Positions 1 through 11,458 of a stretch of 64,000 bases of DNA are shown in pieces. A program made the position numbers and the translations under genes. Origin of the DNA: Cymodocea nodosa (taxonomy: Eukaryota; Streptophyta; Magnoliopsida; Alismatales; Cymodoceaceae); NCBI GenBank assembly GCA_036874045.1, contig CM072344.1, positions 3,444,501 through 3,508,500 on the forward strand, given 5' to 3'. Below the pieces are notes generated by a model. That model was given only the letters and a program-made list of their open reading frames with translations. It did not search any database and had not been told where the DNA came from. Every line of letters starts with the position of its first letter. Positions within the stretch are counted from its first letter, which is position 1.

Positions 1-92
1 GTTGACACAGAGAAGAATACACCAGGTCCATACATCAGGTAAAGCTTAGTGGATGCCCTCCCTGATCCCAGTAGCTCTGCCATTATTGCTGC
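1..92 (-). CDS. TMEM97/sigma-2 receptor-like protein, exon 2 (partial, runs off left edge)
   Basis: Read on the minus strand from 92 this gives 30 open codons: AAIMAELLGSGRASTKLYLM followed by YGPGVFFSVS. This is the C-terminal part of the EXPERA-domain family (plant homologues of human TMEM97, a four-helix ER membrane protein tied to sterol handling). The exon begins right after a TTTGTAG acceptor and is phase 0, matching the phase-0 donor of exon 1 at 11126, so the joint reads ATSM|AAIMAEL. The YGP segment corresponds to the YAPY motif before the last helix of human TMEM97. The end of the exon lies outside the window; the second copy at 20881-20700 suggests about 30 more residues ending in a lysine-rich tail. 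The exon is open throughout, so the gene may be functional. I see the exon and splice sites; function is inferred from family. Confidence 0.85.
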
Positions 93-1340
93 CTACAAAT
101 ACATGTTTTTTAAGCCAAGACGATGCAAGAAAGGCAATAAAATTACCAAAAGCAGAGATATTACTGACAAGTAGACATCGCAAACCAACTGGAAAAATCA
201 CAAAATCCAGAGAATTAAGAAAAACAAACCTAAGGAAGAGGTTGAAAAGATAGAAGACATAAAAGTGAACTTCCAAGCATCATTCAGCATAAGACATTGC
301 GGTGAACTGGATAGGAAGTGTAGTCCCACCATCAAGATCATCACTCCTTTGAGGTGCGTGGTATGTTTCTTGTTTCATTTCCATTATCTTTTGCATAATG
401 TATTCTGCAAAGTTATGCTGAAATGTTTTGTTTCCTTGATTAAATTAGTTTCCGCCTAAGTCTTTAATTACATAATTTCCCAATTATATGAAATTAGCTT
501 TCTCAAATTTAGTTCATATTCTTCTTTCTCTTTTTTTTTTATAATTTTTTCAGCCTAGTTGCAGTAATCAATCATTTGTGGGGAAATTATAGCTTCAAGT
601 TTGGATTTTTTATTCATCCAATCTTGTTTTCCTTGCAGTAAGTGTGTCTTCTTTCCTCATCTCCATTGAGAAGTCTTGAGTCCGATTGCTTTTCCAAGAT
701 GTTGCTTTAATATCATGGAGTTTGAACATTTCATCCCAATTCACTTTGTTGAAGGTAGTTATATATCCTTTCTCCACTTACTACCCATAAAAGCTTAAGA
801 TTTTGTTTAAATACCAACTTAGATTTTTCGTTAAAGGTTGATATTTTCTTGAAACAAATTACAATTTGCGATGAAGTGGTCTATGCCCAAATAATAATAT
901 CCTATTACTTCTCATTATGCTGATAAGGACTGGACCTTTGATCTCATCTCTATGGTCATCAAAAGATTATCCCATTATGAACAATCCATTCTTGTATTAC
1001 ATTAAAGCTCTACTTTACTTAAATTTAAGAACATTACTTCTTACTTGTATTACTTTGTTTAAATGATAACTTACTTGATAATCCCGTAAGGATATCAAAT
1101 CCAGGTAATAACAAATTATCTTTCCTACCATCTACAAAAAGTTGTTTTAACTTTTAAACCCTCCTTAATGACATTTATATTACGAAGGAGATGCTCTGTT
1201 TCTTTGGATGGATCACCATCATATATTTTAAGTATTCTATGTGATATTTGACCTATCCAACATGAAATTATAATAATATAACTTTGTTAGATACATGCTA
1301 TGATTCCATGCAATGGATGATTCTAAACTATATGCTAATT
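93..1340. repeat. Duplicated segment, partner of 20882-22519 (intron of TMEM97-like gene)
   Basis: This stretch aligns with 20882-22519 nearly base for base over long runs. Shared landmarks are the block 261-470 with 21731-21940 and the segment near 1200-1320 with 22395-22510. The second copy has about 670 extra bases (21055-21725); this copy has about 274 extra bases (917-1195). Together with the adjoining exon 2 copies this shows a local gene duplication. Confidence 0.85.
917..1195. repeat. 274-bp presence/absence insertion flanked by atgct
   Basis: The segment is absent at the matching point of the second copy (near 22390). It is bounded by 'atgct' at 917-921 and 1191-1195, which is what a small insertion with a 5-bp target duplication would leave. 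I see no terminal inverted repeats or family signature. Confidence 0.4.
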
Positions 1341-1815
1341 GTAACAGCCACGACACCAATTTGCATATTTTTATTCCCAACTGTAAGCACAATCACTGAC
1401 TTAACAATAACATGTATTGTTCAGCTTGCTATTGTCAAAGTACATGGAGATGATGAGTTAGACATTTAAATGGTAGCACTAAGACTATAACATAGATTTA
1501 ATCGATAGAAAATTGCCACTTGAAACCACTGAGATATTTCTGTTAATTATTGAACAACAATATTGTTAAAACAGAAGTAGACATTATATGGATTGAAAAT
1601 TAAAACATTTTTAAATAAGGGTTCATTATGTATAGACAAATTTAAATATAGTTGCATACATATGGTCATCATTATTATCAAATTAAGTGAATAAACCAAA
1701 ATTTAAATCAATTACGTATAATATATTTCAAGAACATACCTTGAATGTACGTTTATCAGTTAAGAATAAGACATTAAACATTGAAGAAGCACAAGTAAAG
1801 TTTTAAACAAGTACA
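1341..1815. other. AT-rich intron remainder, nothing recognised
   Basis: No coding signal, repeat or RNA signature is visible here. The homology to the second gene copy stops at about 1340 because that copy is interrupted at 22519 by an Athila LTR. Confidence 0.5.
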
Positions 1816-2214
1816 TGTTAGAATAAATGGATCCTGTGAAGACAAAGCAATGGTGGAAGAGAGATGTTAAATTAACAATAATATAAGGCCTCTTATATAG
1901 AGGCTACCAAGGGGACACAAATGGGACTCTAACAATGTGAGATTAAACCCCACTACAACACACCTAATAACTCTAATACATTGAGAATATCACAAGACAC
2001 ATTAATGACATTACACTTAATACCTAATCACTCATACATTTAACAGATCCTAATGTGAATCCTTTTAGGGGGTTAGAGTAATAGTTTCATTAGAAGTTGT
2101 GTATCTCATCATCCTACGTAACCACTACTTATAAGAGGTTATTCCTATAAATATTTATAAGAGATTATCCCAATGAGTAATAACAATATCTATCATATAT
2201 ATTCCCTCTTAACA
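1816..2214 (+). repeat. Left LTR of small copia fossil (split by solo LTR)
   Basis: It matches the right LTR (3123-3290) around 'ggttagagtaatagt', 'gttgtgt' and 'gtaaccacta.ttata.gaggtt'. The LTR proper is about 180 bp once the 211-bp insert and its target duplication are set aside. Confidence 0.6.
1835..2045. mobile_element. 211-bp solo LTR inserted in the copia LTR
   Basis: It starts TGTGAAGACAAAG and ends ATTTAACA (TG...CA) and is flanked by a 5-bp direct repeat 'gatcc' at 1830-1834 and 2046-2050. It contains a TATA-like 'ttatatagagg'. Its size and ends fit a TRIM-type short LTR left by LTR-LTR recombination. Confidence 0.65.
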
Positions 2215-3122
2215 TGGTATCAAAGTTAGGTTTTGAGTGAAAAATGGAGAAAGGAAAATAAAGGAGTGGTAAAAAGCGGTGACTGCGAATTTTAGAGTTT
2301 TCTTTGTTTGCTAAATTTAAATTTCATTCCAAAACTATTTCTAAAGTTGCAAGAAAAATCCAAAAGGACCCTAAAGTTCAAATTTCGCAGAAAAGTCTTT
2401 GAAGTTTAAAGTAAAGGAGAGGAAGATATATTGTTCCTTGATTTTAGTTTGGTAAAGAAAGAAAAACAAAAGAAAGTAAAAATGATGGAAGATCAAAAGA
2501 GAGGAAAGAAAAATTTTATTAAAAAAGGAGATGACAGAAGAAGGAAAGGTTCAATTATGCAGACATAATCATGTTTATGTTTGCAGATACTTGTGTTCAT
2601 GTTTCCAGATACCTGTGTATGTACACATTGTAATCTTTAAGTTTGGTGAATATTATTGGCCGAGTCAAATAAAGTGGAGGTAACTAACTAAAATTGATCA
2701 GTGTTAACACGTACCTACTAAAAAGTCAACCTGAATGACTACTCTTGACGTCTACAATCAATATGATTGACTTTTGTTCATGAATGATTGTTGCTACTTT
2801 TCTATTGCTTCTGTTACCACTAGAAAAACCACTAGTGCCTGTTTGGTCACGATTACAATTTTTTACCTCTGTTTCAGCTAATTTTCTTTTCTTGTTTTTG
2901 TTGTGTTTCAGTTTGAGATTATTACCACTGCCTATAGAGGATATCCATACACAATCAGTCCCAAGATCGGGTATTGATTGACAGCTGGAAAGACACATTA
3001 ATCCAACACGAACATGAATTGGTTGACTCCATATAGTGGAATTAAGGTATAGATTGTTGTCATTGATACATTTTAGTTTGTTGCCAATTGTGCATCTTAG
3101 ATGCAACAATTTGAGGGAGAAC

Positions 3123-3290
3123 ATTAGAGTAAATGATATAATGATTGGATCATCAAAGGTCCTTCATTAGGGAATAAGGTAATAGTCTCACCTGGGAAGT
3201 TGTGTGCCCTACTCTATAATGTAACCACTATTTATAGGAGGTTGTCTCATACAAGTGATAATAAATTCTCTCATATTTTTTCTCTTGATA
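3123..3290 (+). repeat. Right LTR of small copia fossil
   Basis: It follows a polypurine tract and aligns to the left LTR over most of its length. No target duplication is recognisable. Confidence 0.5.
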
Positions 3291-4457
3291 TTATCAAAAT
3301 AGTAAAACCATGTCAACAACTCATAAAGGAATAAAAAATAAAAATAGCCATTTAAACGGAAAAAATGGGGAAATGGCTGTTTCTCCATAAAAACAGGAAT
3401 AGTGGTAATTTAAATGAAAGTGGTTGATTTTTATCAAGTGGTAATTTAGCAAATGTAGAAATCAGAAAATTATTAAGTTAAAAATCAAGCTTATAAGGAA
3501 TTATATGATAATTTGAATACAAAACACTAGAAAAATAGAACATATAAATTGACTAAGGATAGAGAAAGAAACTTTAGAGATTTGAGTCAACTATATTAAG
3601 GATGAAGACAATAAATTTTTAGTAAAAGCAAGTGAAATAAAAGATGGATGTAGGTATTTTAGTAATATTTTTAATTAATCTATAATAGAAAACTCTCACA
3701 TGTAAAATTTCCGTAGCATTACAAAGGATAGAAGTTATAGTTATTTTTGAAGAATAAGTAGTTTGGATGTAAAAAAAGCTATTAAGAAAATGAAATTTAG
3801 GAAAACTATTAGACTAGATGGTATCTCTATTAAGGTGTGGAAGTAAATTGGTGAAGTAGAAATTAAGTGGTTAACTAAGCATTTTAATATAATTTTAAAG
3901 ACAAAGAAGATGCTAAATGAATGAAGAAATAGTTCTTTAATACTTATATTTAAAAATAAGGGGGCACACAAAATTGTAATAATTATTGTGGTATTAAGTT
4001 AATGAGTCATATTATAAAATTATAAGAAAGGGTAATTAAGCAAAAACTAAAACATGTAACTAAAATCACAAAAAATCAGCTTAGTTTATGCCAAGTAAGT
4101 CAACAACGAAAGCTATTCACTTCCTTAGATAATCAATAGAAAATTTTAGAGTTAAGAAAAATGAACTCCACATGGTTTTCATTAACTTAGAAAAAGTTTA
4201 TAACAGAGTACCTAGAGATCTATTATGGTGAGTTTTGGAAAACAAAGAGTATCTATAAAATATATTGATACTATAAAGGGCATGTATAAAAGAGTAGTTA
4301 TTAGTGTCAAACCTTAGAAGAAGAAATTAGGAAATTTCTAATAAACATAGGTTTACACTAAAGGTCCTCTTGAAGTCCATGCTTATTTGTTTTAGTTATA
4401 GATAAAATCACAAAAGCAATTTAAAGAGCAATACCTTGGTGTATGTTAGTTGTTGAT

Positions 4458-5429
4458 TGTTATAGTTAAATCTGATCGTTTAGTCAACATATTATGATAC
4501 GATTCTAAAAACACTCACCTCTAAAACTCACCGAAACTGGAAAATGAAGAGAAAGAGGAAGAAAAAACACTGAAGACACATGATTTACGTGATTCGACAA
4601 TAACCTATGTCCACAAATAGTTGAGATTCTTTTATGAGCTTCGGTACAATCAACTGTATAATTTTACAACATCATAAAGGTTTATATATTACCCAACCTA
4701 GGGTTAATAAATCCTTAATTACAATTGAGTCATTACAGTAGCGAGAAAGTGCTTCGGAGAAGGAACACTCAAGTTCAAAGCCTCTTCTTTCTATCTCTTC
4801 GAAATCTGCAACACTTCAGATAGTTACAGAGCTTAACCATCCGAAGAAAATTCTTCTTTCTTCATTTGTTGTAACAGACGGTACTGTAGCAGGCTAATTG
4901 TCTAGAGAGATTCGGTCTTTCAGATAGTTACAGACTTAACTGTTCGAAAACCCACTCACGTCTCTCTCAATCCATTCAGAAGGTTCTGTCGGTAACTTTC
5001 TGAAAATTACTTGTCTTTCGGATAGTTACTATCTTAACTATCTTAAAACCCACTTAAGTGTCTCTTCAATCACTTCGGAAGGTTGTAGTTGTAACCTTTC
5101 GAAAAACTCATGACTTTCAAATAGTTATTGCCTAACTATTCGAAGATCCACTTAAGTCTCTGTCTTTCAGATATTTAGCTTCTTAACTATCCAAGTATCT
5201 ACTTAAGTATCTTCTAAGTCATTTCGGATGGTTCAACCTGTAACATTCTGAAATCTCCTGATTTTCAGATAGTTAGCTCAAAGTCTTCCGACTGTTCTGT
5301 TATTTTCAGATACTTTAGCCTAGTAACCTTCTAAAAATATTAATCTACTGAAGACTTACAGTTGATAAGCTTTCGACTGAACTTGAACTTCTTGTGGCAT
5401 ACTCCACACCTATACTACTCGCTCTAACA
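4458..5429 (-). repeat. 3' LTR of the intronic copia element
   Basis: Opens 'tgttatagttaaatc' and closes 'gctctaaca' as read on the plus strand. The middle (about 4740-5350) is a run of short inverted repeats of the type 'ggatagtta...taactatcc' mixed with 'acttaagt'. Confidence 0.85.
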
Positions 5430-5894
5430 ATCTCTCACTTGGAGTCTAACACAATGATCAAAGAAAAAATAATTTTAACTCTTGACTCATAAATTATTTG
5501 CAACAGTAGCTTAAATAAAACATCAACTCCACGTCTCCTTTTCTTAATTATTTAGGAGACCAATTAAGACCATACAAAACCTTAATTTCTGTAGATTCAG
5601 AACTTTGATTAATATGTCTACAGCATTTTCAGCACCAGCAATCTTCTGTAGATCTAACCTATTCTGCTTTATCTTTTCCCTTATGAAATGAAAACTCATT
5701 CTCATATGCTTGGACCTTGAATGAAATTTCAGATTTTCAGCTAAATAAATGGCACTTTGATTGTCACAAAATAGAATGCTTCTTTTCTATTTGTGCCCTA
5801 ATTCGGTTAGTACATTCTCTAATCAGATTCTTTCTTTAGTTGCCTCTGCAATTGCAATATATTCAGCTTCTATGGTCGAGAGTGCAATAATACC

Positions 5895-7000
5895 TTACAG
5901 CTTGGATCTCCAACTTATTGCAATACTTCCTATGTAGAAAACATAGTCTGAAGTACTTTTGCTTTTATCCAACTCTTTTCCTAAGTTAGCATTACAGTAG
6001 TCAATCAATTCAATTGGTTCTTTCTTGAAGTTTAAATCTACATCTAAGAAATATTTAAGATATCTGAGTATCCACAATACAATAGATCAATACTCAACTT
6101 TTGGTTTTGCTATATATCTACTGACCACTCCCACTACATGAGATATATCAAGTCTTATGCATATTATGACATACATAAGACTTCCCACTACTAAAACATA
6201 TGGTATTCTAAATATTTTTGTCCTTTCTTCTTCAGTTTTAGTTGACTAATCTTTAGACAATTTGAAATGAAGTTTGAGAGGAAGTTCAGTTTTCCTCTCA
6301 TTTGAGATGTTAAATCTCCTAAGTACCTTTTCTAAGTACTTCTTTTGATTTAATTTCAATGTGTCTGTCATTTTATCTCGGATGATTCTCATACCCAAGA
6401 TTTGTTTGGCTTCTCCCATATCTTTCATATCAAATTCTTTTGACAGTTGTCTTTTTAATTGCTTAATCTGTTTCATACTTGAACAAACAATTAACATATC
6501 ATCTACATAAATCAGTAGAATAATGAAACAATCATTAAACAATTTTATGTAGCAGCAATAGTCTATATCGCATCTTTTGAAACTTAAGGTACAAATAAAA
6601 GCATCAAATCTCTTGTACCATTGTTTTGGTGCTTGCTTCAAATCATATAGACTTTACAGCAATCTACATACTGTCTTTCTTTTCTTGCCAGTTATTGTAA
6701 ATCCCTTTGGCTGCATCATGTAAAGTTCTTCCTACAAATCTCCATGTAGGAAAACTGTCTTTACATTCATTTGCTTCAAGAACAAATCTTTTACAGCAAT
6801 AATGCTTAAGACTATTCTTATAGTATTCATCTTCATAACTGGAGAGAATACTTCAGTATAGTCTATATCTTGAATTTGCTAAAAACCTTTAACTACAAGT
6901 CTAACTTTATATTTCTTACTATTATTTGGTTGTTCTTTCATCTTAAACACCCACTTGTTTCCTAAGATTTTCTTTTCTTTTGGCAATGAAGTTAGCTCCT
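5895..7000 (-). pseudogene. Copia reverse transcriptase and RNase H region (fossil)
   Basis: Minus-strand open stretches hold the reverse transcriptase core with the YVDDM catalytic box (in 6246-6641) and copia motifs such as QLSKEFDMKDMGEAKQILGM. The RNase H part near 5895-6077 has YLKYFLDVDL and, further on, an SAEAEY-like segment (5850-5880). It is part of the 4458-10506 element and broken. Confidence 0.8.
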
Positions 7001-7429
7001 AAGTTTTATTCTTCTTTAGGGACTTCATTTCTTCTTTCATTGCTAACTCTCATTTATATGCATTACTTGCACAGATTGATTCTTGATTTGTTTCAGGTTC
7101 ACCATCATTCATTAGTAACAGATAATTGAATGATGGTACATACATTTCTGGTGGTTTAGAAACCCTTCCAAATTTTCTAAGTTGTCTGGTGACAACTTCA
7201 TTTTCTTGATCATCTAGATGTTCTTGTTGTTCAACCCTTGGAAGCTGAATTTCTTCTACAGGTTCCTTCTGAAGTTGTTCAACATTATTATCTAGATTGA
7301 TCTCAGCAGTACTTTCAAACTGAAACTCTGACTGTTGTTCATCTGCACTTTCTCTGTGCTTGTATATTTTGGATTCAATAAAGGTGACATCTTTTGCATA
7401 GATTATTTTCTTGGTTTCTTCCACCTAGA

Positions 7430-8230
7430 ATTTGTAACCAAAATAATCCTTACCATAACCAATGAAATAACACTTCTGTAATTTTGAATCCAACTTATCT
7501 TTTTTGTCACTGTTCAAGTGGACAAATAACTTGGATCCAAAGACTTTCAAGTGAACATAGTTAACTTCTTTCCTAGTCCACAATTCTTCAGAGTTTTTAA
7601 GTCTTATTGGGACAGATGATCCTTTATTTATTAAATAGGCAGCTGTATTGACAGCTTTTGCCTAAAATGTCTTGGGAAAACCTGTATGTAGCCTCATGTA
7701 TCTTGCCTATTCATTCAAGGTCATGTTCATTCTTTCAACAACTCTATTTTGTTATGGAGTTCCAACTATAGTCCTTTGTCTTCTAATCTCTTGCTCCTCA
7801 CAGTAGACTTTGAATTCATGACTATCATATTCTCCTCCATTGTCTGACTAGATGGATTTGATTTTTCTTCCACTCTGATTTTCCACTTTTGCCTTCCATT
7901 TCTTGAAGACTTCGAAAACTTCAAACTTTTGTTTTAGAAAATAAATCTATACCTTTCTAGTACTATCATCAATGAAGGTGACATAATAGAGAACACCTCC
8001 TAAAAAACTGATAGGGGCAGACCCCCATAGATCTGTGTGAACCAACTCTAATTTCTGTGACTTTGGATCATGAGGAGTCTTAGCAAAACTAACTTTCTTC
8101 TGCTTTCCCTCAATACAGTCCTCACATATCCCTAAATTGACATTATTCAACTTAGAGATTTTCCCTTTTGCCACTAAAACCTTCAGTCTATTTTCACTGA
8201 GGTGTTTCAATCTTTTATGTCATAAGTTAG
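7430..8230 (-). pseudogene. Copia GAG-pre-integrase and integrase region (fossil)
   Basis: Contains the integrase zinc-binding approach (GICEDCIEGKQKKVSF), the start of the catalytic core (LVHTDLWGSAP, VTFIDDSTRKV) and, at lower coordinates, the SDNGGEY-like and 'ERMNMTL' regions. It lies between gag and reverse transcriptase as expected for copia. Confidence 0.75.
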
Positions 8231-8918
8231 TATCTTCAGTATCATTGACTGCTGTAATAGAGTCATCTTGATCTAATGTCAAATATAAGGTACTAGTATT
8301 CTGTCTTGAGACAACAATTCTTGCACTTTTGGTTACCTTCCATTTGTCTGCACCAAAGTTAATCTGGTAATCATCATTGTTTAAGAAACTTATGAAAATT
8401 AATTGATTTGCAAGATTGAGAATATATCTGACTTCCTGCAATTTTCATATCCCTTGTTTTATTTTAATATATACCTCTTCTTTTCAACACATCCAAGCTT
8501 GTGTTATTAGCTAAGTACACTTTCTTCACAGGAGTTGCATGATAATTGTGCAACAAATCTTTCCTGTAGATAATATGGAATGAAGCTCCCAAGTTCAGTA
8601 CCTATGAGTCAATGGAACTGTCCACACAACATACTAAGACATCATCTGAATCGTAGAAGATAACATTTGCACTTACTTCTTTTGATTCTTTCCCTTTGTT
8701 GTCTTCTTGAGAGCCTTATACTGTGACTTGAAGTATCCTCATTGATTGCAGTTCTAACATTTAATGTCTGATCTTACTTTGCTAGTACCTTTGGACTTTT
8801 ACCTTCCTTCAGATTTAAATTGTTTTGATTTACTTCTCCCTCTACTTTCAACACTAAAGGCAGAAGTTGAAGCTGACAATTCACTTTTCCTATGAATGTC
8901 CTCACTCAAAATTAAATT

Positions 8919-9293
8919 TCAGATGTCACTCATTTTGAGCTTTTCATGACCTAGTGAACTACTTATACCAGTCACGACAAGAGACCAGCTTTCTAGTAAT
9001 GAGGATAATAAAATCAAAATCCTGACTTCATCATCAAATACTATATCTATTGAATGCAGTTGATTTAATATAGTATTTAATTCATTAATGTGATCTGTAA
9101 CATTTCCACCTTCATGTATTTTCAGATTAAATAATCTATGCATGAGAAATACCTTGTTGATAGTTGATGGCTTCTCATACATGTTGGACAGTGCTTTCAT
9201 CAAGTCAGCTGTTGTTTTCTCCTTAGTAACATTCAAATGAATGTTCTTTGCTAATGACAATCTGACAAAACTTAGTGTTTTCCTGTCCAGCAA
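8919..9293 (-). pseudogene. Copia gag (UBN2-type) region (fossil)
   Basis: One open stretch shows the capsid helices of the UBN2/gag family: ALSNMYEKPSTINKVFLMHR, LFNLKIHEGGNVTDHINELN and LSSLLESWSLVV. A degraded zinc-knuckle region follows near 8750. Confidence 0.75.
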
Positions 9294-9483
9294 CTCTCAC
9301 TCTTCCTGATCCATCTTCTCTAGTTTTCTTCCAAACAGAGGTTGATGAAGATCATTCTGATACAAACAGTCTTCTATTTAAGACCTCTAATATCCGAAAT
9401 CTTTTCCATCAAATTTCCTGATTCTGAGCTTTCTATCATTTGTCATTCTGTTAAACTGAAAAACATTTGACTCTGATACTAGT

Positions 9484-10506
9484 TGTTATAGTTAAATCCG
9501 ATTGTTCAATCAACATACTATAACACGATTCTGAAAACACTCACCTCTAAAACTCACCAAAACTGGGAAGTGAAGAGAAAGAGGAAGAAAGAATATTGAA
9601 GACACAGGATTTACATGATTCGACAATAACCTACGTCTACGGAGAGTTGAGATTCTTCTATGAGCTTCGATACAATCAACCGCATAGTTTTACAACATCA
9701 TAAAGATTTATATATTATCCAATCTAAGGTTAATAAACCCTTAATTATACTTGAGCCATTACAATAGCGAGAAAGTGCTTCAGAGAAGGAACACTTAAGT
9801 TCGGAGCCTTTTCTTTCTATCTCTCCAAAATTTGCAACGCTTCGGATAGATATAAAGCTTAACTATCCGAAAAAAATTCTTCTTTCTTCATTTGTCGTAA
9901 TAGACAGTACTATAGCAGGCTAACTGTCTAGAGAGATTTGATCTTTCGGATAGTTATAGACTTAATTGTCTGAAAACCTACTTACGTCTCTCTCAGTCAA
10001 TTCGAAAGGTTCTGTCAGTAACTTTTCAAAAATTACTTGTCTTTCAAATAGTTACTGTCTTAACTATTCGAAAATCCACTTAAGTGTCTCTTCAGTCACT
10101 TCAGAATGTTGTAGCTGTAACCTTCCAAAAAACTCATGACTTTCGGCTAATTACTGCCTAACTATTAGAAAATCCACTTAAGTCCCTGTCTTTCGGATAC
10201 TTAGCTTCTTAATTATCCGAACATTCACTTAAGTCTCTGACTTTTAGATACTTAGCTTCTTAACTATCTAAATATCCATTTAAGTATCTTCTAAGTCATT
10301 TCGAATGGTTCAACCTGTAACCTTCCGAAATCTTCTGACTTTAAGATAGTTAGCTCAAAGCTTTCCGACTGTTCTGTTACTTTCAGATACTTCAACCTGG
10401 TAACCTTTCAAAAATATTAATCTGTCGGAAACTTACAGCTGATAAGCTTTTGACTGAACCTGAAGTTCTTATGGCATACTCTACACTTGTATTACTTACC
10501 CTAATA
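9484..10506 (-). repeat. 5' LTR of the intronic copia element
   Basis: Pairs with 4458-5429 end to end and carries the same series of short inverted repeats (about 9770-10440). Confidence 0.85.
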
Positions 10507-11125
10507 GTTGATGACATAGTTTTATAAGTTAACAAAAGTAAAAAAGGAATTAGTTTTAACTTAAAATTATGGAGAGATACTTTAAAGTTGAAAAGATTTA
10601 AATTGAGTAGAATAATAGTTGAATGTATAGAGTAGGTTCAATAAAAATAGGAATAATGATGAGGATATTTAATTAGATAGTCATGAGAATTATAAAAGTA
10701 AGATTTATAAATTCCTAAGATTTACAAGTAGCAATGGAAAGATTATAGAAGATGTTATTTATAGGATTAAAGTAGGGTGGATAAAGTGGAGAAGAACTTC
10801 TAGAGTGTTGGCTGAGGGAAGGATACTTTTAAAAATAAAAGTAAAATTTTATAAAATTATTATTAGCCCAACTATACCTTTTCCGCCAAAATCCTAGGTT
10901 GTACTAAAATCGAGGCAAATTGCATTTTTCCGCCAAAATCCTCTAGTTTAAGCTTAACGTCACTCCGTCGGTAACCAATTTCACCTCCAATTTCTATGAA
11001 AACAACCAAATCAATAGCCAAAAATAAAATAATTTATGGTAGCCTTTTCTGATCAAACGATTTTCAAAAAAGAAAAAGAGGTACACCAAAGAAAGACCGA
11101 GAATCACCCAAAATGCATCACTTAC

Positions 11126-11458
11126 CATGGAAGTAGCGGTGGAGAAGCCGACCATGAGGCAGGTGGTCGGGAGCCAGCTCTTCCGGGCGAGAATCGCGTA
11201 GGAGCTAGCTACACAGAGCGGCCAGAGCAAACCGATCTCGGCCCAAACAAGACCGACGAAGAAGTGGGGCTTCTCCGCCATAAGGTAGTCCCCGTACTCC
11301 CGGATGTACCAGGCCTTCAGATCGACCAGAGACTGGGGGTGGAGGTGCAGGCAGGTCTGGGCGTCGATGAGCGGGATTACAAGGGAGAGGAGGAGGAAGA
11401 AGGGGAGAAGGAGGATGAGGTCGACGGCTCTCAGGAGGAGGGAGGGGAAGCCCGCCAT
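11126..11458 (-). CDS. TMEM97/sigma-2 receptor-like protein, exon 1
   Basis: Exon 1 has 111 codons from the ATG at 11458 (MAGFPSLLL) to a phase-0 splice donor. Residues 10-31 form a hydrophobic helix ending PLIDAQTCL. Then come an amphipathic stretch (LKAWYIREYGDYLMAEKPHF), a second helix (FFVGLVWAEIGLLWPL) and a third (ILARKSWLPTTCLMVGFSTA). Asp32, Asp57 and Glu74 align with human TMEM97 Asp29, Asp56 and Glu73, the ligand-pocket and structural acidic residues. The family is a multi-pass ER membrane protein (EXPERA domain) implicated in cholesterol/sterol trafficking. The frame stays open upstream to 11692, but this start matches family length and has G at +4. With exon 2 the protein would be about 171 residues, close to the Arabidopsis homologue. 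The exon is GC-rich against AT-rich surroundings, as expected for host coding sequence. Confidence 0.9.

Larger units (their letters stand above)
1816..3290 (+). mobile_element. Small Ty1/copia fossil, internally reduced
   Basis: The left LTR (1816-2214) opens TGTTAGAATAAATGG and is followed at 2215 by a copia-type primer-binding site (TGGTATCAAAGTTAGG, initiator-Met style). Just before the right LTR (from about 3123) the sequence resembles the classic copia RNase H tail and a polypurine tract (TTTGAGGGAGAAC). The internal part is only about 0.9 kb with no usable coding frame. The element is old and broken. The LTR pair is too diverged to date by eye. Confidence 0.6.
4458..10506 (-). mobile_element. 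Full-length Ty1/copia fossil inserted in the LINE
   Basis: LTRs (4458-5429 and 9484-10506) bracket a minus-strand internal region with gag, integrase, reverse transcriptase and RNase H in copia order. The element is flanked by the 6-bp duplication 'gttgat' (4452-4457, 10507-10512). The primer-binding site lies next to the right LTR (9467-9483, 'TATCAGAGT' on the minus strand) and a purine-rich tract next to the left one. The LTRs differ at roughly one position in eight by eye, which suggests a few million years at usual plant rates. The body is broken many times. Confidence 0.9.
3440..10876 (+). mobile_element. LINE (non-LTR retrotransposon) fossil, split by a copia element
   Basis: Two parts, 3440-4457 and 10507-10876, belong to one reverse transcriptase gene. 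The first reads through regions like KDEDNKFLVKASEIKD, VKKAIKKMKFRKT and LDGISIKVWK, typical of plant LINE reverse transcriptases just before and within the fingers. It ends at the FADD-box start ('IPWCML'). The second resumes at DDIVL, then LKLWRDTLKLKRFKLSR and a region resembling the thumb. Many stop codons interrupt both parts. No poly-A tail or target duplication could be fixed; the 5' end is set by where similarity fades. The copia insertion between 4457 and 10507 carries a duplicated 'gttgat'. Confidence 0.75.
93..11125 (-). other. 11.0-kb intron of the TMEM97-like gene, packed with retroelements
   Basis: The donor is GTAAGTGATG at 11125 downward and the acceptor is ATTTGTAG at 100-93. 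Both fit the plant consensus and join exons in phase 0. The intron holds, from its 3' side, a segment shared with the second gene copy (93-1340), a copia fossil (1816-~3290), and a LINE (~3440-10876) split by a copia element (4458-10506). Family members usually have short introns, so this size is due to insertions. Stretches 1341-1815, 3291-3440 and 10877-11125 are AT-rich with nothing recognisable. Splicing over this distance is inferred, not shown. Confidence 0.75.

Noticed and set aside
46-276. 76-codon minus-strand frame and 66-codon plus-strand frame at 53-253
   Set aside because: Both read through an exon-intron boundary of the TMEM97-like gene in the wrong frame; the real exon is 92-1.
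2726-3124. 132-codon minus-strand frame
   Set aside because: Lies antisense within the small copia fossil; no domain, and the plus strand shows copia tail features.
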